Assembly (NCBI RefSeq): GCF_029338275.1
Contig: NZ_CP119789.1
Coordinates: 2,914,001-2,978,000 of the forward strand
Reading direction: 5' to 3'
From: Haloarcula ordinaria
Lineage (GTDB): Archaea; Halobacteriota; Halobacteria; Halobacteriales; Haloarculaceae
DNA length: 64,000 bases
Shown here: piece by piece, positions 35,438 to 43,823 of the stretch
How the letters are laid out: every line of letters starts with the position of its first letter
How positions within the stretch are numbered: the stretch's first letter is position 1
The notes under the pieces: model-generated
Seen by the model: the letters and a program-made list of their open reading frames with translations, nothing else
The model's database searches: none
Told to the model about the DNA's origin: nothing
Program-made: the position numbers and the translations under genes

Positions 35438-37663
35438 ATGAACGAAGTGCAACTAGAAGTGGCGAAGGCGTACCCGAACGACTCGGGTCGCGGCATCGCC
35501 CGTCTGGACCCCGATACGTTGTTGCATCTCAAGCTCTCCCCGGGTGACATCATCGAGATCGAGGGCAGCGACACGACGGCCGCGAAGGTCTGGCGGGCCG
35601 ACCGACAGGATTGGAACACCGACACGGTCAGAATAGACGGCTTCACGCGCCAAAACGCCGACGTGGGCATCGGCGAGCGCGTCACCATCCGCAAGGCAGA
35701 AGCCGAGAAAGCAGACAAGCTGGTGCTCGCACCGCCCGAAGAAGCGAGCGTCCAGTTCGGCTCTGACGCCGCTGGCATGGTCAAACGGCAGATTCTGAAG
35801 CGGCCGGTCGTCGAGCGCGACATCGTCCCCGTGATGTCCTCGACGAACCACCCGTTCATGCGCTCGCCCGGCCAAGCCATCCCGCTCATCGCCGTGGAGA
35901 CCGATCCGGAAGGCGTCTGTCTCATCACCGAGGACACCGAGGTGGAGCTCCGCGAGGAGCCCATCTCGGGCTTCGAGAAGACCGGCGGCGGCATCACCTA
36001 CGAGGACATCGGCGGCCTCCAGAGCGAGATTCAGCGGGTGCGAGAGATGGTCGAACTGCCGATGAAACACCCCCAGATATTCAAGAAACTGGGCATCGAG
36101 CCGCCCCAGGGGGTCCTCCTGCACGGTCCGCCCGGCACCGGTAAGACCCTGCTCGCGAAAGCCGTCGCCAACGAGACCTCTGCCAGCTTCTTCTCTATCG
36201 CAGGGCCGGAGATCATCTCGAAGTACTACGGCGAGTCCGAACAGCAGCTGCGCGAGATATTCGAAGACGCCAGCGAAGAGGCGCCCTCCATCATCTTCAT
36301 CGACGAACTGGACTCCATCGCCCCCAAGCGCGAGGACGTCACGGGCGAGGTCGAACGCCGCGTCGTCGCCCAGCTGCTGACGATGATGGACGGCCTCGAA
36401 TCGCGGGGCCAGGTCATCGTCATCGCCGCGACCAACCGCGTCGACAGCGTCGACCCGGCACTGCGTCGCCCGGGCCGGTTCGACCGCGAGATCGAGATCG
36501 GCGTCCCGGACGAGGTGGGGCGCGAGGAGATCCTCCAGATACACACCCGCGGGATGCCGCTGTCGGACGACGTCACGCTCTCGAAGCTGGCGACCGACAC
36601 GCACGGCTTCGTGGGCGCCGACATCGAGAGCCTGACCAAAGAGGCCGCGATGAAGGCGCTGCGCCGGTACCTCCCCGAGATCGACTTAGACCAGGAGGAC
36701 ATCCCGCCGAGCCTCATCGACCGGATGATCATCAAGCGCGACGACTTCAAGGGCGCGCTCAACGAGGTCTCGCCGAGCGCGATGCGGGAGGTGCTGGTCG
36801 AACTCCCGAAGGTGTCCTGGGACAGCGTCGGCGGCCTCAACGAGGCCAAAGAGCAGGTCCAGGAGGCCGTCGAGTGGCCGATGAACTCACCCGAGAAGTT
36901 CGAGCGGATGGGTGTGACCCCGCCCTCGGGCGTCCTGCTCTACGGTCCACCCGGCACGGGGAAGACCCTGATGGCGAAAGCCGTCGCCAACGAGACGGAC
37001 GCGAACTTCATCTCGGTGCGTGGCCCGCAACTGCTCAGCAAGTGGGTCGGCGAGAGCGAGAAGGCCATCCGCCAGACCTTCCGGAAGGCCCGGCAGGTCT
37101 CGCCGACGGTCATCTTCTTCGACGAACTCGACTCGCTCGCGCCGGGCCGTGGCGGCGAGGTCGGGTCGAACGTCTCCGAGCGCGTCGTCAACCAGCTCCT
37201 GACGGAACTTGACGGCCTCGAGGAGATGGAAGACGTGATGGTCATCGGCGCGACCAACCGCCCGGACATGATCGACCCGGCGCTCATCCGCTCGGGCCGC
37301 TTCGACCGACTGGTGATGATCGGCGAACCCAGCACCGAGGGTCGCGAGCAGATCCTCAAGATCCACACGGACGACACGCCGCTGTCGCCCGACGTCAGCC
37401 TGCGGGAACTGGCCGAGATCAGCGACGGGTTCGTCGGCTCCGACCTCGAGTCCATCGCTCGCGAGGCCGCCATCGAGGCACTGCGTGAGTCCGACGACGC
37501 CGACGTCGTCGAGATGCGCCACTTCCGCCAGGCGATGGACAGCGTCCGTCCGACCATCAACGACGACATCCGGGAGTACTACGAGCAGATGGAAGAGGAG
37601 TTCAAGGGCGGCTCCAGCCCGAAGCGCCAGGCTGGCGGCAGCGGCCGCATCGGGTTCCAGTAG
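35438..37663 (+). CDS. cdc48: CDC48/VAT-type AAA+ ATPase
   Basis: The product is 741 residues. The N-terminal double-psi barrel ([20 protein letters not shown] and [20 protein letters not shown]) leads to D1 with Walker [15 protein letters not shown] near residue 229, Walker [15 protein letters not shown] and arginine fingers in [13 protein letters not shown]2 has [14 protein letters not shown] near residue 502 and [17 protein letters not shown]. It forms a hexameric unfoldase feeding the proteasome. The C-terminal tail ([18 protein letters not shown]) lacks a canonical HbYX motif. An AT-rich GTATATATCC at 35351-35360 may be its TATA box, about 80 bp upstream. A strong hairpin follows the stop. 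Confidence 0.96.
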   Translation: MNEVQLEVAKAYPNDSGRGIARLDPDTLLHLKLSPGDIIEIEGSDTTAAKVWRADRQDWNTDTVRIDGFTRQNADVGIGERVTIRKAEAEKADKLVLAPPEEASVQFGSDAAGMVKRQILKRPVVERDIVPVMSSTNHPFMRSPGQAIPLIAVETDPEGVCLITEDTEVELREEPISGFEKTGGGITYEDIGGLQSEIQRVREMVELPMKHPQIFKKLGIEPPQGVLLHGPPGTGKTLLAKAVANETSASFFSIAGPEIISKYYGESEQQLREIFEDASEEAPSIIFIDELDSIAPKREDVTGEVERRVVAQLLTMMDGLESRGQVIVIAATNRVDSVDPALRRPGRFDREIEIGVPDEVGREEILQIHTRGMPLSDDVTLSKLATDTHGFVGADIESLTKEAAMKALRRYLPEIDLDQEDIPPSLIDRMIIKRDDFKGALNEVSPSAMREVLVELPKVSWDSVGGLNEAKEQVQEAVEWPMNSPEKFERMGVTPPSGVLLYGPPGTGKTLMAKAVANETDANFISVRGPQLLSKWVGESEKAIRQTFRKARQVSPTVIFFDELDSLAPGRGGEVGSNVSERVVNQLLTELDGLEEMEDVMVIGATNRPDMIDPALIRSGRFDRLVMIGEPSTEGREQILKIHTDDTPLSPDVSLRELAEISDGFVGSDLESIAREAAIEALRESDDADVVEMRHFRQAMDSVRPTINDDIREYYEQMEEEFKGGSSPKRQAGGSGRIGFQ

Positions 37664-37685
37664 CACGGCACCCACTTTTACTTCG

Positions 37686-37706
37686 GGGGTCGCCAGGGGC
37701 GACCCC
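37686..37706 (+). terminator. 9-bp-stem hairpin after cdc48
   Basis: GGGGTCGCC (37686-37694), a three-base loop and GGCGACCCC (37698-37706) form a GC-rich hairpin 23 bp after the cdc48 stop. It is not followed by a T run on this strand, so termination is only possible. It may instead belong to the repeat block that follows. Confidence 0.4.
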
Positions 37707-37707
37707 G

Positions 37708-37952
37708 CTTGCAAAAACCTGGGGAAAAGGCCGGAATCTCGGCCACGGCCGAGATTCCGGTGAACCGCCTCGCTTCGCTCGACGTCCGCATGCAACCGTG
37801 AGAAAGCGAATTTCCGTTCTGGGCCGGGAGCGCGCTCCGTCGCGCGACCCGGGGAAAGGCAGGTCTACAGAAACGAGCATACGGCGGCGAAGCCGCCGTT
37901 TTACGGGACCGAGCGAAGCGAGGTCCCGCCTTTTTCCCCAGGTTTTTGCAAG
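37708..37952. repeat. inverted-repeat block between cdc48 and the CBS gene (MITE-like or REP-like)
   Basis: A perfect 21-bp inverted repeat (37708-37728, beginning CTTGCAAAAACCTGGGG, and 37932-37952) encloses about 200 bp with no ORF. Inside, 37731-37744 and 37747-37760 form a 14-bp palindrome with a 2-base centre. More small hairpins follow (37903-37929, 37957-37975, 38019-38035). The spacing and stacked palindromes suggest a mobile miniature element or a repeated intergenic unit. Copy number elsewhere in the genome cannot be judged here. Confidence 0.7.
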
Positions 37953-38058
37953 TCGAGCGGGACCGAAGGTCCCGCCGACCATGCGAACGGGTGCGCAGCG
38001 CCCGTGAGCAGAGAGCGGTTCGCGCGAAGCGCGAACCCGACGCAGCAAAAAGTGGTTT

Positions 38059-39201
38059 CTAGAGTTCGCCGAGCTTCCGGAGCACCTGGCCACGGTACTC
38101 CTCGTCGGCCTGGACGCCTTTCAGTTCGAGGACGTTCCGTTCGAGTTTGTCCAGCGCGACGTTGAACGCCATCTCGGCCCCGTAGCCCTCGCCGGAACCG
38201 GCGGCCTGGCCCTTGTTGGTCCGGAGGCGAATCTGGCACTGGATGAGCGGGGTGCCACGGAGTTTCTCTTTGTGTTCGTGGAACCGGACGTGGGCGTGCT
38301 GGACCTGCATGGCCTGGTACTTGTCGGCCACCTCGCCGATGTCGCTGCGGAGGTCGGCCCGGGAGATGGTGTCGAGGAGCTTGATATTGGTGATCTGGAC
38401 GTCCATGTGGTCCTCCTCGGTGAACGTCAGCGCCCGGAGCACGTCGGTCTTGGTGAGGATGCCCTCGACCGCGGTGTCGTCGTCCTTGGGCGTCACGACC
38501 AGCCCGGCGAAGTCGTTCTCGAGCATCCGGGCCACTGCGTCGCGGACGGAGGCGTCGAGCGTCACCGTCTCGACGGGGCTGCTCATCACGTCGTAGACGG
38601 GGATGTCGAGGATGCGCTGAATCTCGCCGGAGCGGTCGCCGGTGGTCGCCTTGTTCATGTCACGGACGACGACGTCGACGACGTCGTGCCGGGTGACCAT
38701 CCCGGTCAGCCCGTCCTGCTCGTCGAGCACGGGGAGGCGAGAGATGCCGTGCTCGCGGAGGAGATTGATGACCTGACCGACGTTGGTGTCCTCGGCGACC
38801 GTCACGACGTCGTCGGTGTAGATCTGGTCCACGGTGAGCGCGTCGAGGTTCTCGAGGACGGCCGCCAGGATATCGTCCTCCGTGACGATGCCCCAGAGCT
38901 CGTCGCCCTCGAAGACGGGCGCGATCTTCGTGCCGCCCTCGACGAGTACGCGAGCGACCTCACGGACGTCGTCGGTGCGTGCGACCTTGGGCGCGGAGCT
39001 GGTCATCGCGCCCGCCTTCGCGTTGTCCTCGACGTGAGACTGGACGAGCTGCTTCTGCGTGATGACGCCGGCGTATGCGCCGTCCTTAGTGACGATGATC
39101 CCTTTCGGGTTCTCGCGCTCGAAGATAGACCGGACCTTCCCAAGTCGTTTGCCCGCGTCGACTTCGACAAACTCTCTCGTAGCGATATCAGCAATATCCA
39201 T
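38059..39201 (-). CDS. four-CBS-domain protein with C-terminal HPF/RaiA-like domain
   Basis: The product is 380 residues. Four CBS motifs occur in two Bateman pairs: GIIVTKDGAYAGVITQKQLV, IAPVFEGDELWGIVTEDDIL, ISRLPVLDEQDGLTGMVTRH and FAGLVVTPKDDDTAVEGILT. After about residue 265 a new domain starts MDVQITNIKLLDTISRADLR, continues with VQHAHVRFHEHKEKLRGTPL and ends MAFNVALDKLERNVLELKGV. This resembles the beta-alpha-beta-beta-beta-alpha order of ribosome hibernation factors (HPF/RaiA). The protein may sense adenine nucleotides or SAM through CBS and act on ribosomes through the tail. The tail assignment is from pattern, not a search. Confidence 0.78.
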   Translation of the reverse strand: MDIADIATREFVEVDAGKRLGKVRSIFERENPKGIIVTKDGAYAGVITQKQLVQSHVEDNAKAGAMTSSAPKVARTDDVREVARVLVEGGTKIAPVFEGDELWGIVTEDDILAAVLENLDALTVDQIYTDDVVTVAEDTNVGQVINLLREHGISRLPVLDEQDGLTGMVTRHDVVDVVVRDMNKATTGDRSGEIQRILDIPVYDVMSSPVETVTLDASVRDAVARMLENDFAGLVVTPKDDDTAVEGILTKTDVLRALTFTEEDHMDVQITNIKLLDTISRADLRSDIGEVADKYQAMQVQHAHVRFHEHKEKLRGTPLIQCQIRLRTNKGQAAGSGEGYGAEMAFNVALDKLERNVLELKGVQADEEYRGQVLRKLGEL

Positions 39202-39308
39202 AGTACTTCACAGACGGACCTTCGCTGTGAAGGGTTATCAAGGTTGGTTCGATTCCTGGGGGACGGGAAGCGGATTAGCCTTTAGATGGTGGCCCACCTC
39301 GTCGACGT

Positions 39309-39629
39309 ATGCTCCCCGATATCGGCGTCTTCGGTCCCTACACGTACCTCGTCACCGAGGTGCTCTGGGGAAGTGTCGCATTCGCGTTGCTGTGGCGGGC
39401 TGGCGCTCTCAGGCGGGCCGCGAAGACCATCGTCGTGCTCTACCCCGTCGCCTACGTCTGGGACTGGTACACGCTCAAGGTCGGCGTGTTCGACATCGTC
39501 TTGCGGACCGGCGTCGATCTCCTGGGAATCCCCATCGAGGAGCACATCTTCATGGTCGTCGTTCCGGCGCTGGTCGTCGGTCTCCACGAGACGCTGCACG
39601 GCGGGGCGGCCAGTGACGACGACGGGTAG
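39309..39629 (+). CDS. lycopene-cyclase-domain protein (single CrtYc/CrtYd-like unit)
   Basis: The protein is 106 residues with three membrane helices. YTYLVTEVLWGSVAFALLW and VDLLGIPIEEHIFMVVVPAL contain the PxEE signature of the small lycopene cyclase domain (CrtYc/CrtYd/TIGR03462). Full archaeal cyclases are two such domains in tandem, about 230-250 residues; here only one copy is present. It could pair with a second subunit, be a homodimer, or have another lipid-related role. It is divergent from the CBS gene, with a gap of 107 bp. Confidence 0.75.
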   Translation: MLPDIGVFGPYTYLVTEVLWGSVAFALLWRAGALRRAAKTIVVLYPVAYVWDWYTLKVGVFDIVLRTGVDLLGIPIEEHIFMVVVPALVVGLHETLHGGAASDDDG

Positions 39630-39647
39630 CGTGACAGCGACCGTGAG

Positions 39648-40004
39648 TTACGCGCTCGTCCGCAGCGTCTCGGCGTAGGACCCGAGTCCCTCGACGCCCG
39701 TTAGCTCGTCGAGGACGGTCTCGGCGTCGACCGCCAGTTCGTAGCCCGGTCGACCCTTGCCGATGGGCGATTCGGCTTTCGACTTCTCGAGCAGGCCAGC
39801 GTCGGCGAGCGTCTGCAGTGCCGAGATGACCTCCTGGCGCTGGACGCCACCGAACGGGTCCCGGTCGATGTCGTCGAGGTGGTCCTTGGCAGTCTCTGCG
39901 ACGTCGAAGGAATGGGCCGGCGTCGCATCCGCCGCTGTCAGTTCGACCACGGACAGCAGGACGAACTGATCGAACGGCTGCATCGAGTGAACTGTCTCGT
40001 CCAT
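39648..40004 (-). CDS. winged-helix DNA-binding protein
   Basis: The protein is 118 residues with a helix-turn-helix followed by a wing: VQRQEVISALQTLADAGLLE and then KSKAESPIGKGRPGYELAVD. The N-terminal helix MQPFDQFVLLSVVELT is like PadR-type or replication-initiator winged helices. No metal or ligand site is seen. Target genes are unknown; it is divergent from the pntA operon with a gap of about 140 bp before the leader ORF, so it could regulate that operon. The gene ends 19 bp from the convergent lycopene cyclase domain gene. Confidence 0.68.
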   Translation of the reverse strand: MDETVHSMQPFDQFVLLSVVELTAADATPAHSFDVAETAKDHLDDIDRDPFGGVQRQEVISALQTLADAGLLEKSKAESPIGKGRPGYELAVDAETVLDELTGVEGLGSYAETLRTSA

Positions 40005-40111
40005 AGGTGTCGGTTCGTTGGCCGGTCTAAGAAACTACTGAAATAGGTTTAGGGGATACGGCAGCAGAGGCAGCGATTTACCATTTTAATCAGTAATGCT
40101 TCGATGTAAGG

Positions 40112-40118
40112 ATATTTA
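40112..40118 (+). promoter_or_regulatory. TATA box of the pnt operon
   Basis: ATATTTA lies in an AT-rich stretch, with its centre about 32 bp before the ATG at 40147. Transcription would start close to or at that ATG, giving a leaderless or nearly leaderless mRNA, the common haloarchaeal arrangement. pntA itself is 124 bp away, so the leader ORF would be the first thing translated. Confidence 0.6.
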
Positions 40119-40146
40119 ACCCATGAAACAGAGTGGCATAACAGAC

Positions 40147-40239
40147 ATGCACATGCACAGTAACAGAATGTGGATCGAGCGCGTACAGCGGACCTGTACG
40201 GCCAGTTTACAGCGCTCAGGTGGGATTCGTGAACGATGA
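40147..40239 (+). CDS. 30-codon leader ORF overlapping the pntA start
   Basis: The ORF starts MHMHSNRMWIERVQ and ends GGIRER with a TGA at 40237-40239, overlapping the pntA ATG at 40236 (ATGA). It is positioned as the leaderless first ORF of the transcript. Its product is basic, unlike normal haloarchaeal proteins, as expected for a regulatory peptide or a chance frame. A hairpin lies within it at 40182-40200. No annotation family is known to me. Confidence 0.4.
   Translation: MHMHSNRMWIERVQRTCTASLQRSGGIRER
40182..40200 (+). promoter_or_regulatory. inverted repeat inside the pntA leader
   Basis: CGTACAG (40182-40188) and CTGTACG (40194-40200) form a perfect 7-bp inverted repeat around a 5-base centre. 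It may fold as an RNA hairpin upstream of pntA, or act as a DNA operator for a dimeric repressor. The half site GTAC also occurs in the trp operator of this window. Confidence 0.5.
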
Positions 40240-41465
40240 TTGTCGGGGTACCGACTGAGACCGTCGCGGACGAGACGCGGGTCGCGTTGATTCCCCCCGT
40301 CGCCGAGGAGCTCGTCGACGACGGCCACGAGGTGCTGATCGCGGCCGGCGCCGGCGCCGGTGCCGACTGGACCGACGACGAATACCGGTCGGCCGGCTGC
40401 GAGGTCGTTGCCGACCGAAACGAGGTCTTCGAGCGAGCGGACGTCATCCTGCAGGTCCGTGGACTGGGCGCCGCCGAGGACGTCCCGACCGACCCGTACA
40501 GCGACGGACAGGTCGTCGTCGGGCTGCTCGGGCCCTACGACGTCGACGAGGAACTGGAGCCGCTGGCGGAGCGCGACATCTCGGCGTTCTCGCTCGAACT
40601 CATCCCCCGCATCAGCCGCGCTCAGAGCATGGACGCGGTGACGTCGATGGGCAACATCGGGGGTTACAAGTCGGTGATTATCGGCGCCGAGGCGTCGCCG
40701 AAGCTGTTCCCCCTGATGATGACCGCCGCTGGCACGGTCCAGCCGGCCGACGTGTTCGTCATCGGGGCCGGCGTTGCGGGCCTGCAGGCCATCGCGACGG
40801 CCGACCGGCTGGGGGCGAACGTCAAGGGATACGACATCCGGCTGGAGGTCAGAGAACAGGTCCAGAGCCTCGGGGCCGAGTTCGTCGAACTCGACCTGGA
40901 GACCGAGGGGTCGGGCGACGACGAGGGCTACGCGCGGGAGATGGACGAGGAGTTCTACCGACAGCAGCGAAAGCAGCTCACCCGGGTCGTCGGCGAGTCC
41001 GACGTCGTCATCACGACGGCGGCGATTCCGGGCGCGCCGGCACCGGAGCTCGTGACCGAAGACATGGTCAAGGAGATGGACCCCGGCTCGGTCATCGTCG
41101 ACGTCTCGGCGCCGACGGGCGGCAACTGCGAACTCACCGAACCGGGCGAGACAGTCACCCGCGAGGGCGTGACGATATTCGGACCGACCAACCTGGCCGC
41201 GCGGGTGCCCCACACGGCCAGCGAGCTCTACGCGAACAACGTTCAGGACTTCCTGGAGAACCTGCTCGAGGACGGCGAACTCGCCATCGACACGGACGAC
41301 GAGATCGTCGACTCGACGCTACTCACCCACGATGGAACCGTACGAAACCCACACAGAGACGACGGAGACGAAGCTGAGGCCGAAGATGAAGACGAAGACG
41401 AAAGCGAACCAGAGCGCGACGAATCGAACGACGACGAACCCGACGGGGGCGAGACCGATGACTGA
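40236..41465 (+). CDS. pntAA: NAD(P) transhydrogenase subunit alpha, soluble domain I
   Basis: The product is 409 residues. MIVGVPTETVADETRVALIP is the family start, and the NAD-binding Rossmann segment is VFVIGAGVAGLQAIATADRL with the acidic strand end in VKGYDIRLE. DVVITTAAIPGAPAPELVTE and PGSVIVDVSAPTGGNCELTE are conserved. It binds NAD(H) and passes hydride to domain III of PntB, coupled to proton flow through the membrane subunits. The last 35 residues are an unusual, almost pure Asp/Glu tail. It is followed by pntAB and pntB as in three-subunit bacterial systems. Confidence 0.94.
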   Translation: MIVGVPTETVADETRVALIPPVAEELVDDGHEVLIAAGAGAGADWTDDEYRSAGCEVVADRNEVFERADVILQVRGLGAAEDVPTDPYSDGQVVVGLLGPYDVDEELEPLAERDISAFSLELIPRISRAQSMDAVTSMGNIGGYKSVIIGAEASPKLFPLMMTAAGTVQPADVFVIGAGVAGLQAIATADRLGANVKGYDIRLEVREQVQSLGAEFVELDLETEGSGDDEGYAREMDEEFYRQQRKQLTRVVGESDVVITTAAIPGAPAPELVTEDMVKEMDPGSVIVDVSAPTGGNCELTEPGETVTREGVTIFGPTNLAARVPHTASELYANNVQDFLENLLEDGELAIDTDDEIVDSTLLTHDGTVRNPHRDDGDEAEAEDEDEDESEPERDESNDDEPDGGETDD

Positions 41466-41528
41466 GCGATGCAGGAGCCAGCGTCGGAGCGGGGCCAGCG
41501 ACGCCGCCCGCCCCGAGGAGGTGTCGCC

Positions 41529-41807
41529 GTGACGTTCATCCAGAACCTCACGCTGTTCGTGCTGGCGGCGTTCGTCGGCTACGAGATAATCACGAAGATT
41601 CCGACGAACCTCCACACGCCGCTGATGTCCGGCGCCAACGCCATCTCGGGTATCACCCTCATCGGCTCGGTCGCGGTGGCAGGGGCCGGGTCGACGACGC
41701 TCGCGACGGCACTTGGCTTTCTCGCGGTCGTCATGGCGACCATCAACGTCGTCGGCGGCTACCTCGTGAGTCACTTCATGCTGCGGGACTTCGTGAGGGG
41801 GGACTGA
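41529..41807 (+). CDS. pntAB: NAD(P) transhydrogenase membrane subunit alpha-2
   Basis: The protein is about 92 residues with three helices: FIQNLTLFVLAAFVGYEIIT, then ANAISGITLIGSVAVAGAGS and TALGFLAVVMATINVVGGYL. They form part of the proton channel (domain II). GTG 41529 is preferred over ATG 41469 because a GGAGG core at 41517-41521 lies at Shine-Dalgarno distance and the extra codons are basic and unconserved. It is followed by pntB after one base. Confidence 0.85.
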   Translation: MTFIQNLTLFVLAAFVGYEIITKIPTNLHTPLMSGANAISGITLIGSVAVAGAGSTTLATALGFLAVVMATINVVGGYLVSHFMLRDFVRGD

Positions 41808-41808
41808 C

Positions 41809-43248
41809 GTGGTCTCGTTCCTCCCGGAGTGGGTGCTCCCGCTCTCGTATCTCGCCGCGGCGGTCCTGTTCATCCAGGGACTTCGAGACATGACCCACCC
41901 CCGGACTGGGATGCGTGGCAACATGATCTCCTCGGGTGGGATGTTGCTGGCGGTCGGCGTCACGGTCCTCTGGCTCGACATCCTCTCGCCGATAGTGCTC
42001 CTGGCCGGCCTGGTCGTGGGCGGCGCCGTCGGCACGGGACTTGCGGTGTCGGTCGAGCGGACGGAGATGCCCCAGCTCGTCGGCCTGTTCAACGGCTTCG
42101 GCGGCGGGGCCTCGGCGCTGGTCGCCGGCGCCGAGCTGGTCGACCAGTTCGATACCGCGCGGACGATCGCCGCCGTCTCGGTCGACGTCACCGCCGCCGG
42201 GGCCGTCTCGGGCATCATCGGCGCCGTGACCCTGTGGGGGAGCCTCGTGGCCGCCGGCAAACTCCACGGCGTGCTCGACACCTCCGAGATACGCTTCACC
42301 GGTGACCAGGCCGCCAAGGTCGTCTTCCTCCTGGTCGCCGTCGCCTTCGGCGTCCACATCGTGGTCCGGCCGGACTTCGCCGCCATGCTGCTCGAGACCC
42401 AGTGGGTGCCGTCGTACTGGCTGCTGTTCGCCGCTGCGTCGATTCTGGGCGTGCTCCTGGTACTGCCCATCGGGGGCGCGGACATGCCCGTGGTCATCGC
42501 GCTGCTGAACTCCTACTCCGGGCTGGCGGCCGCGGCCACCGGGTTCGTCCTGAGCAACACCGTCCTCATCATCGCCGGGACGCTCGTCGGGGCCTCCGGC
42601 CTGATTCTGACGGTCATCATGTGCGAATCGATGAACCGGTCGCTGGCGAACGTCCTCTTCGGCGGGTTCGGCGAGGAGACGTCCTCCGAGGAGATGGACG
42701 CGACCTACGAGGGGAACATCACCGAGACCTCCCCCGAGGAAGTCGAGATGCTGCTCGACACCGCCCAGCGGGTCGTCATCGTCCCCGGCTACGGGATGGC
42801 CGTCGCGCAGGCACAGCACGCCGCCGCCGAACTGGCGGAACTGCTCGACGAGAACAACGTCGACGTGGAGTTCGGTATCCACCCGGTCGCCGGCCGGATG
42901 CCGGGCCACATGAACGTCCTGCTGGCGGAGGCCGACGTCCCCTACGAGAAGATGCGCGAACTGGAAGAGGTGAACCCGACCTTCTCCCAGACGGACGTGG
43001 TCATCGTCACCGGCGCCAACGACGTCGTCAACCCGAAGGCCAACACCGACGACTCCAGCCCTATCGCGGGCATGCCCGTGCTCAACGTCTCCGAGGCGCG
43101 GACGGTCATCGTCAACAAGCGCAGCCTCAGCCCCGGCTTCTCGGGCATCCCCAACCCGCTGTTCGCCGACGACAAGACCTCGATGCTGTTCGGCGACGCC
43201 AAGGAGTCGATGCAGGAACTGGTCAACCTCTACAAGGAGAACCACTGA
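41809..43248 (+). CDS. pntB: NAD(P) transhydrogenase subunit beta
   Basis: The product is 479 residues with a GTG start. Domain II has about nine helices (LVGLFNGFGGGASALVAGAE is a family hallmark). Domain III binds NADP(H): VVIVPGYGMAVAQAQHAAAE with GYG, FGIHPVAGRMPGHMNVLLAE, and TDVVIVTGANDVVNPKA. It couples NADPH formation to the proton gradient. The gene follows pntAB after one base and ends the operon. The last residues (VNLYKENH) are near-canonical, so the gene is complete. Confidence 0.95.
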   Translation: MVSFLPEWVLPLSYLAAAVLFIQGLRDMTHPRTGMRGNMISSGGMLLAVGVTVLWLDILSPIVLLAGLVVGGAVGTGLAVSVERTEMPQLVGLFNGFGGGASALVAGAELVDQFDTARTIAAVSVDVTAAGAVSGIIGAVTLWGSLVAAGKLHGVLDTSEIRFTGDQAAKVVFLLVAVAFGVHIVVRPDFAAMLLETQWVPSYWLLFAAASILGVLLVLPIGGADMPVVIALLNSYSGLAAAATGFVLSNTVLIIAGTLVGASGLILTVIMCESMNRSLANVLFGGFGEETSSEEMDATYEGNITETSPEEVEMLLDTAQRVVIVPGYGMAVAQAQHAAAELAELLDENNVDVEFGIHPVAGRMPGHMNVLLAEADVPYEKMRELEEVNPTFSQTDVVIVTGANDVVNPKANTDDSSPIAGMPVLNVSEARTVIVNKRSLSPGFSGIPNPLFADDKTSMLFGDAKESMQELVNLYKENH

Positions 43249-43570
43249 GGCCGGACTTCTGTATCGCGCGTCGGTGACTCGGGCCTGCGGTCGCCCATCA
43301 CCACGCGTCCGTGACCGCGGCGGCCGCAGCCTGTTTCTGCTATCGAGCGCTCGCGATGTTCTCCGCAGGACTCCCGGAACGTACGCACTCACGCAGCTGT
43401 CGCTATCGATTCGCTACGCTCGTCGGTTGCGCCGTCAGAAGTGGGTTCGGGCGGATTGTGAACCACGGTCACTCCCGTTCGCTCGCACCGCTCGCTCACC
43501 TCTCGTTCCCTGGTTCAAATCGCTCTCACGGACACGTTCGTCGCTCACGGGTTGTTCGTGACAGAAAGAG
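43249..43570. other. gap between pntB and tRNA-Val with a tRNA 3'-end fragment
   Basis: No gene is seen. The interval has repeated CGCTCGC-type words. At 43441-43463 is a near copy of the tRNA-Val 3' end, described separately. Confidence 0.6.
43441..43463 (-). repeat. partial second copy of tRNA-Val 3' end (att-like)
   Basis: GTGGGTTCGGGCGGATT at 43441-43457 is identical to 43570-43586 at the 3' end of tRNA-Val. The match continues with one inserted base through GAACC. On the tRNA strand this is the acceptor stem and half of the T arm, 129 bp beyond the tRNA 3' end. Integrases usually cross over here, so this could be a remnant attachment site. Confidence 0.65.
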
Positions 43571-43645
43571 TGGGTTCGGGCGGATTTGAACCGCCGGCCT
43601 CCTCCATGTCAAGGAGGTGTCATAACCGACCTAGACCACGAACCC
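43571..43645 (-). tRNA. tRNA-Val (anticodon GAC)
   Basis: On the minus strand the gene begins GGGTTCG and ends CGAACCC plus discriminator A, giving a 7-bp acceptor stem (43639-43645 with 43572-43578). The anticodon arm is CCTCC-TTGACAT-GGAGG, so the anticodon is GAC, reading GUC. The T arm is GGCGG-TTCAAAT-CCGCC. No intron is present and CCA is not encoded. Confidence 0.95.
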
Positions 43646-43775
43646 TCACTGCTGAGTGCATTCTTCAGTTACCGGGGGGTGTAATTGAAGGTTTCGAATT
43701 CCGGACCCGCACGGCGTCTGTTGATTCGGCCCACACCCGCGGTGAGGCTCGGCCAGCCCGACAGCGTTAAGTGAG

Positions 43776-43791
43776 TGTACGGATTTGTACA
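43776..43791. promoter_or_regulatory. palindromic operator upstream of trpD (TRP-box-like)
   Basis: TGTACGGATTTGTACA is a TGTAC-N6-GTACA inverted repeat 32 bp before the trpD ATG. It lies just downstream of a TTAA at 43767-43770, where a TATA element would be. TGTACA is the known box of the TrpY repressor of Methanothermobacter. A tryptophan-responsive repressor bound here would block transcription start. The identity of the factor is inferred. Confidence 0.55.
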
Positions 43792-43823
43792 TCACAACAC
43801 GAAAGAGTTCATTGGTGGATACA

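Noticed and set aside
37731..37760. CRISPR-like repeats in the cdc48 downstream block
   Set aside because: The repeats are inverted palindromes, not regularly spaced direct repeats, and no cas gene is near.
43441..43463. Complete second tRNA gene next to tRNA-Val
   Set aside because: Only the 3' end matches; no anticodon or D arm is present.
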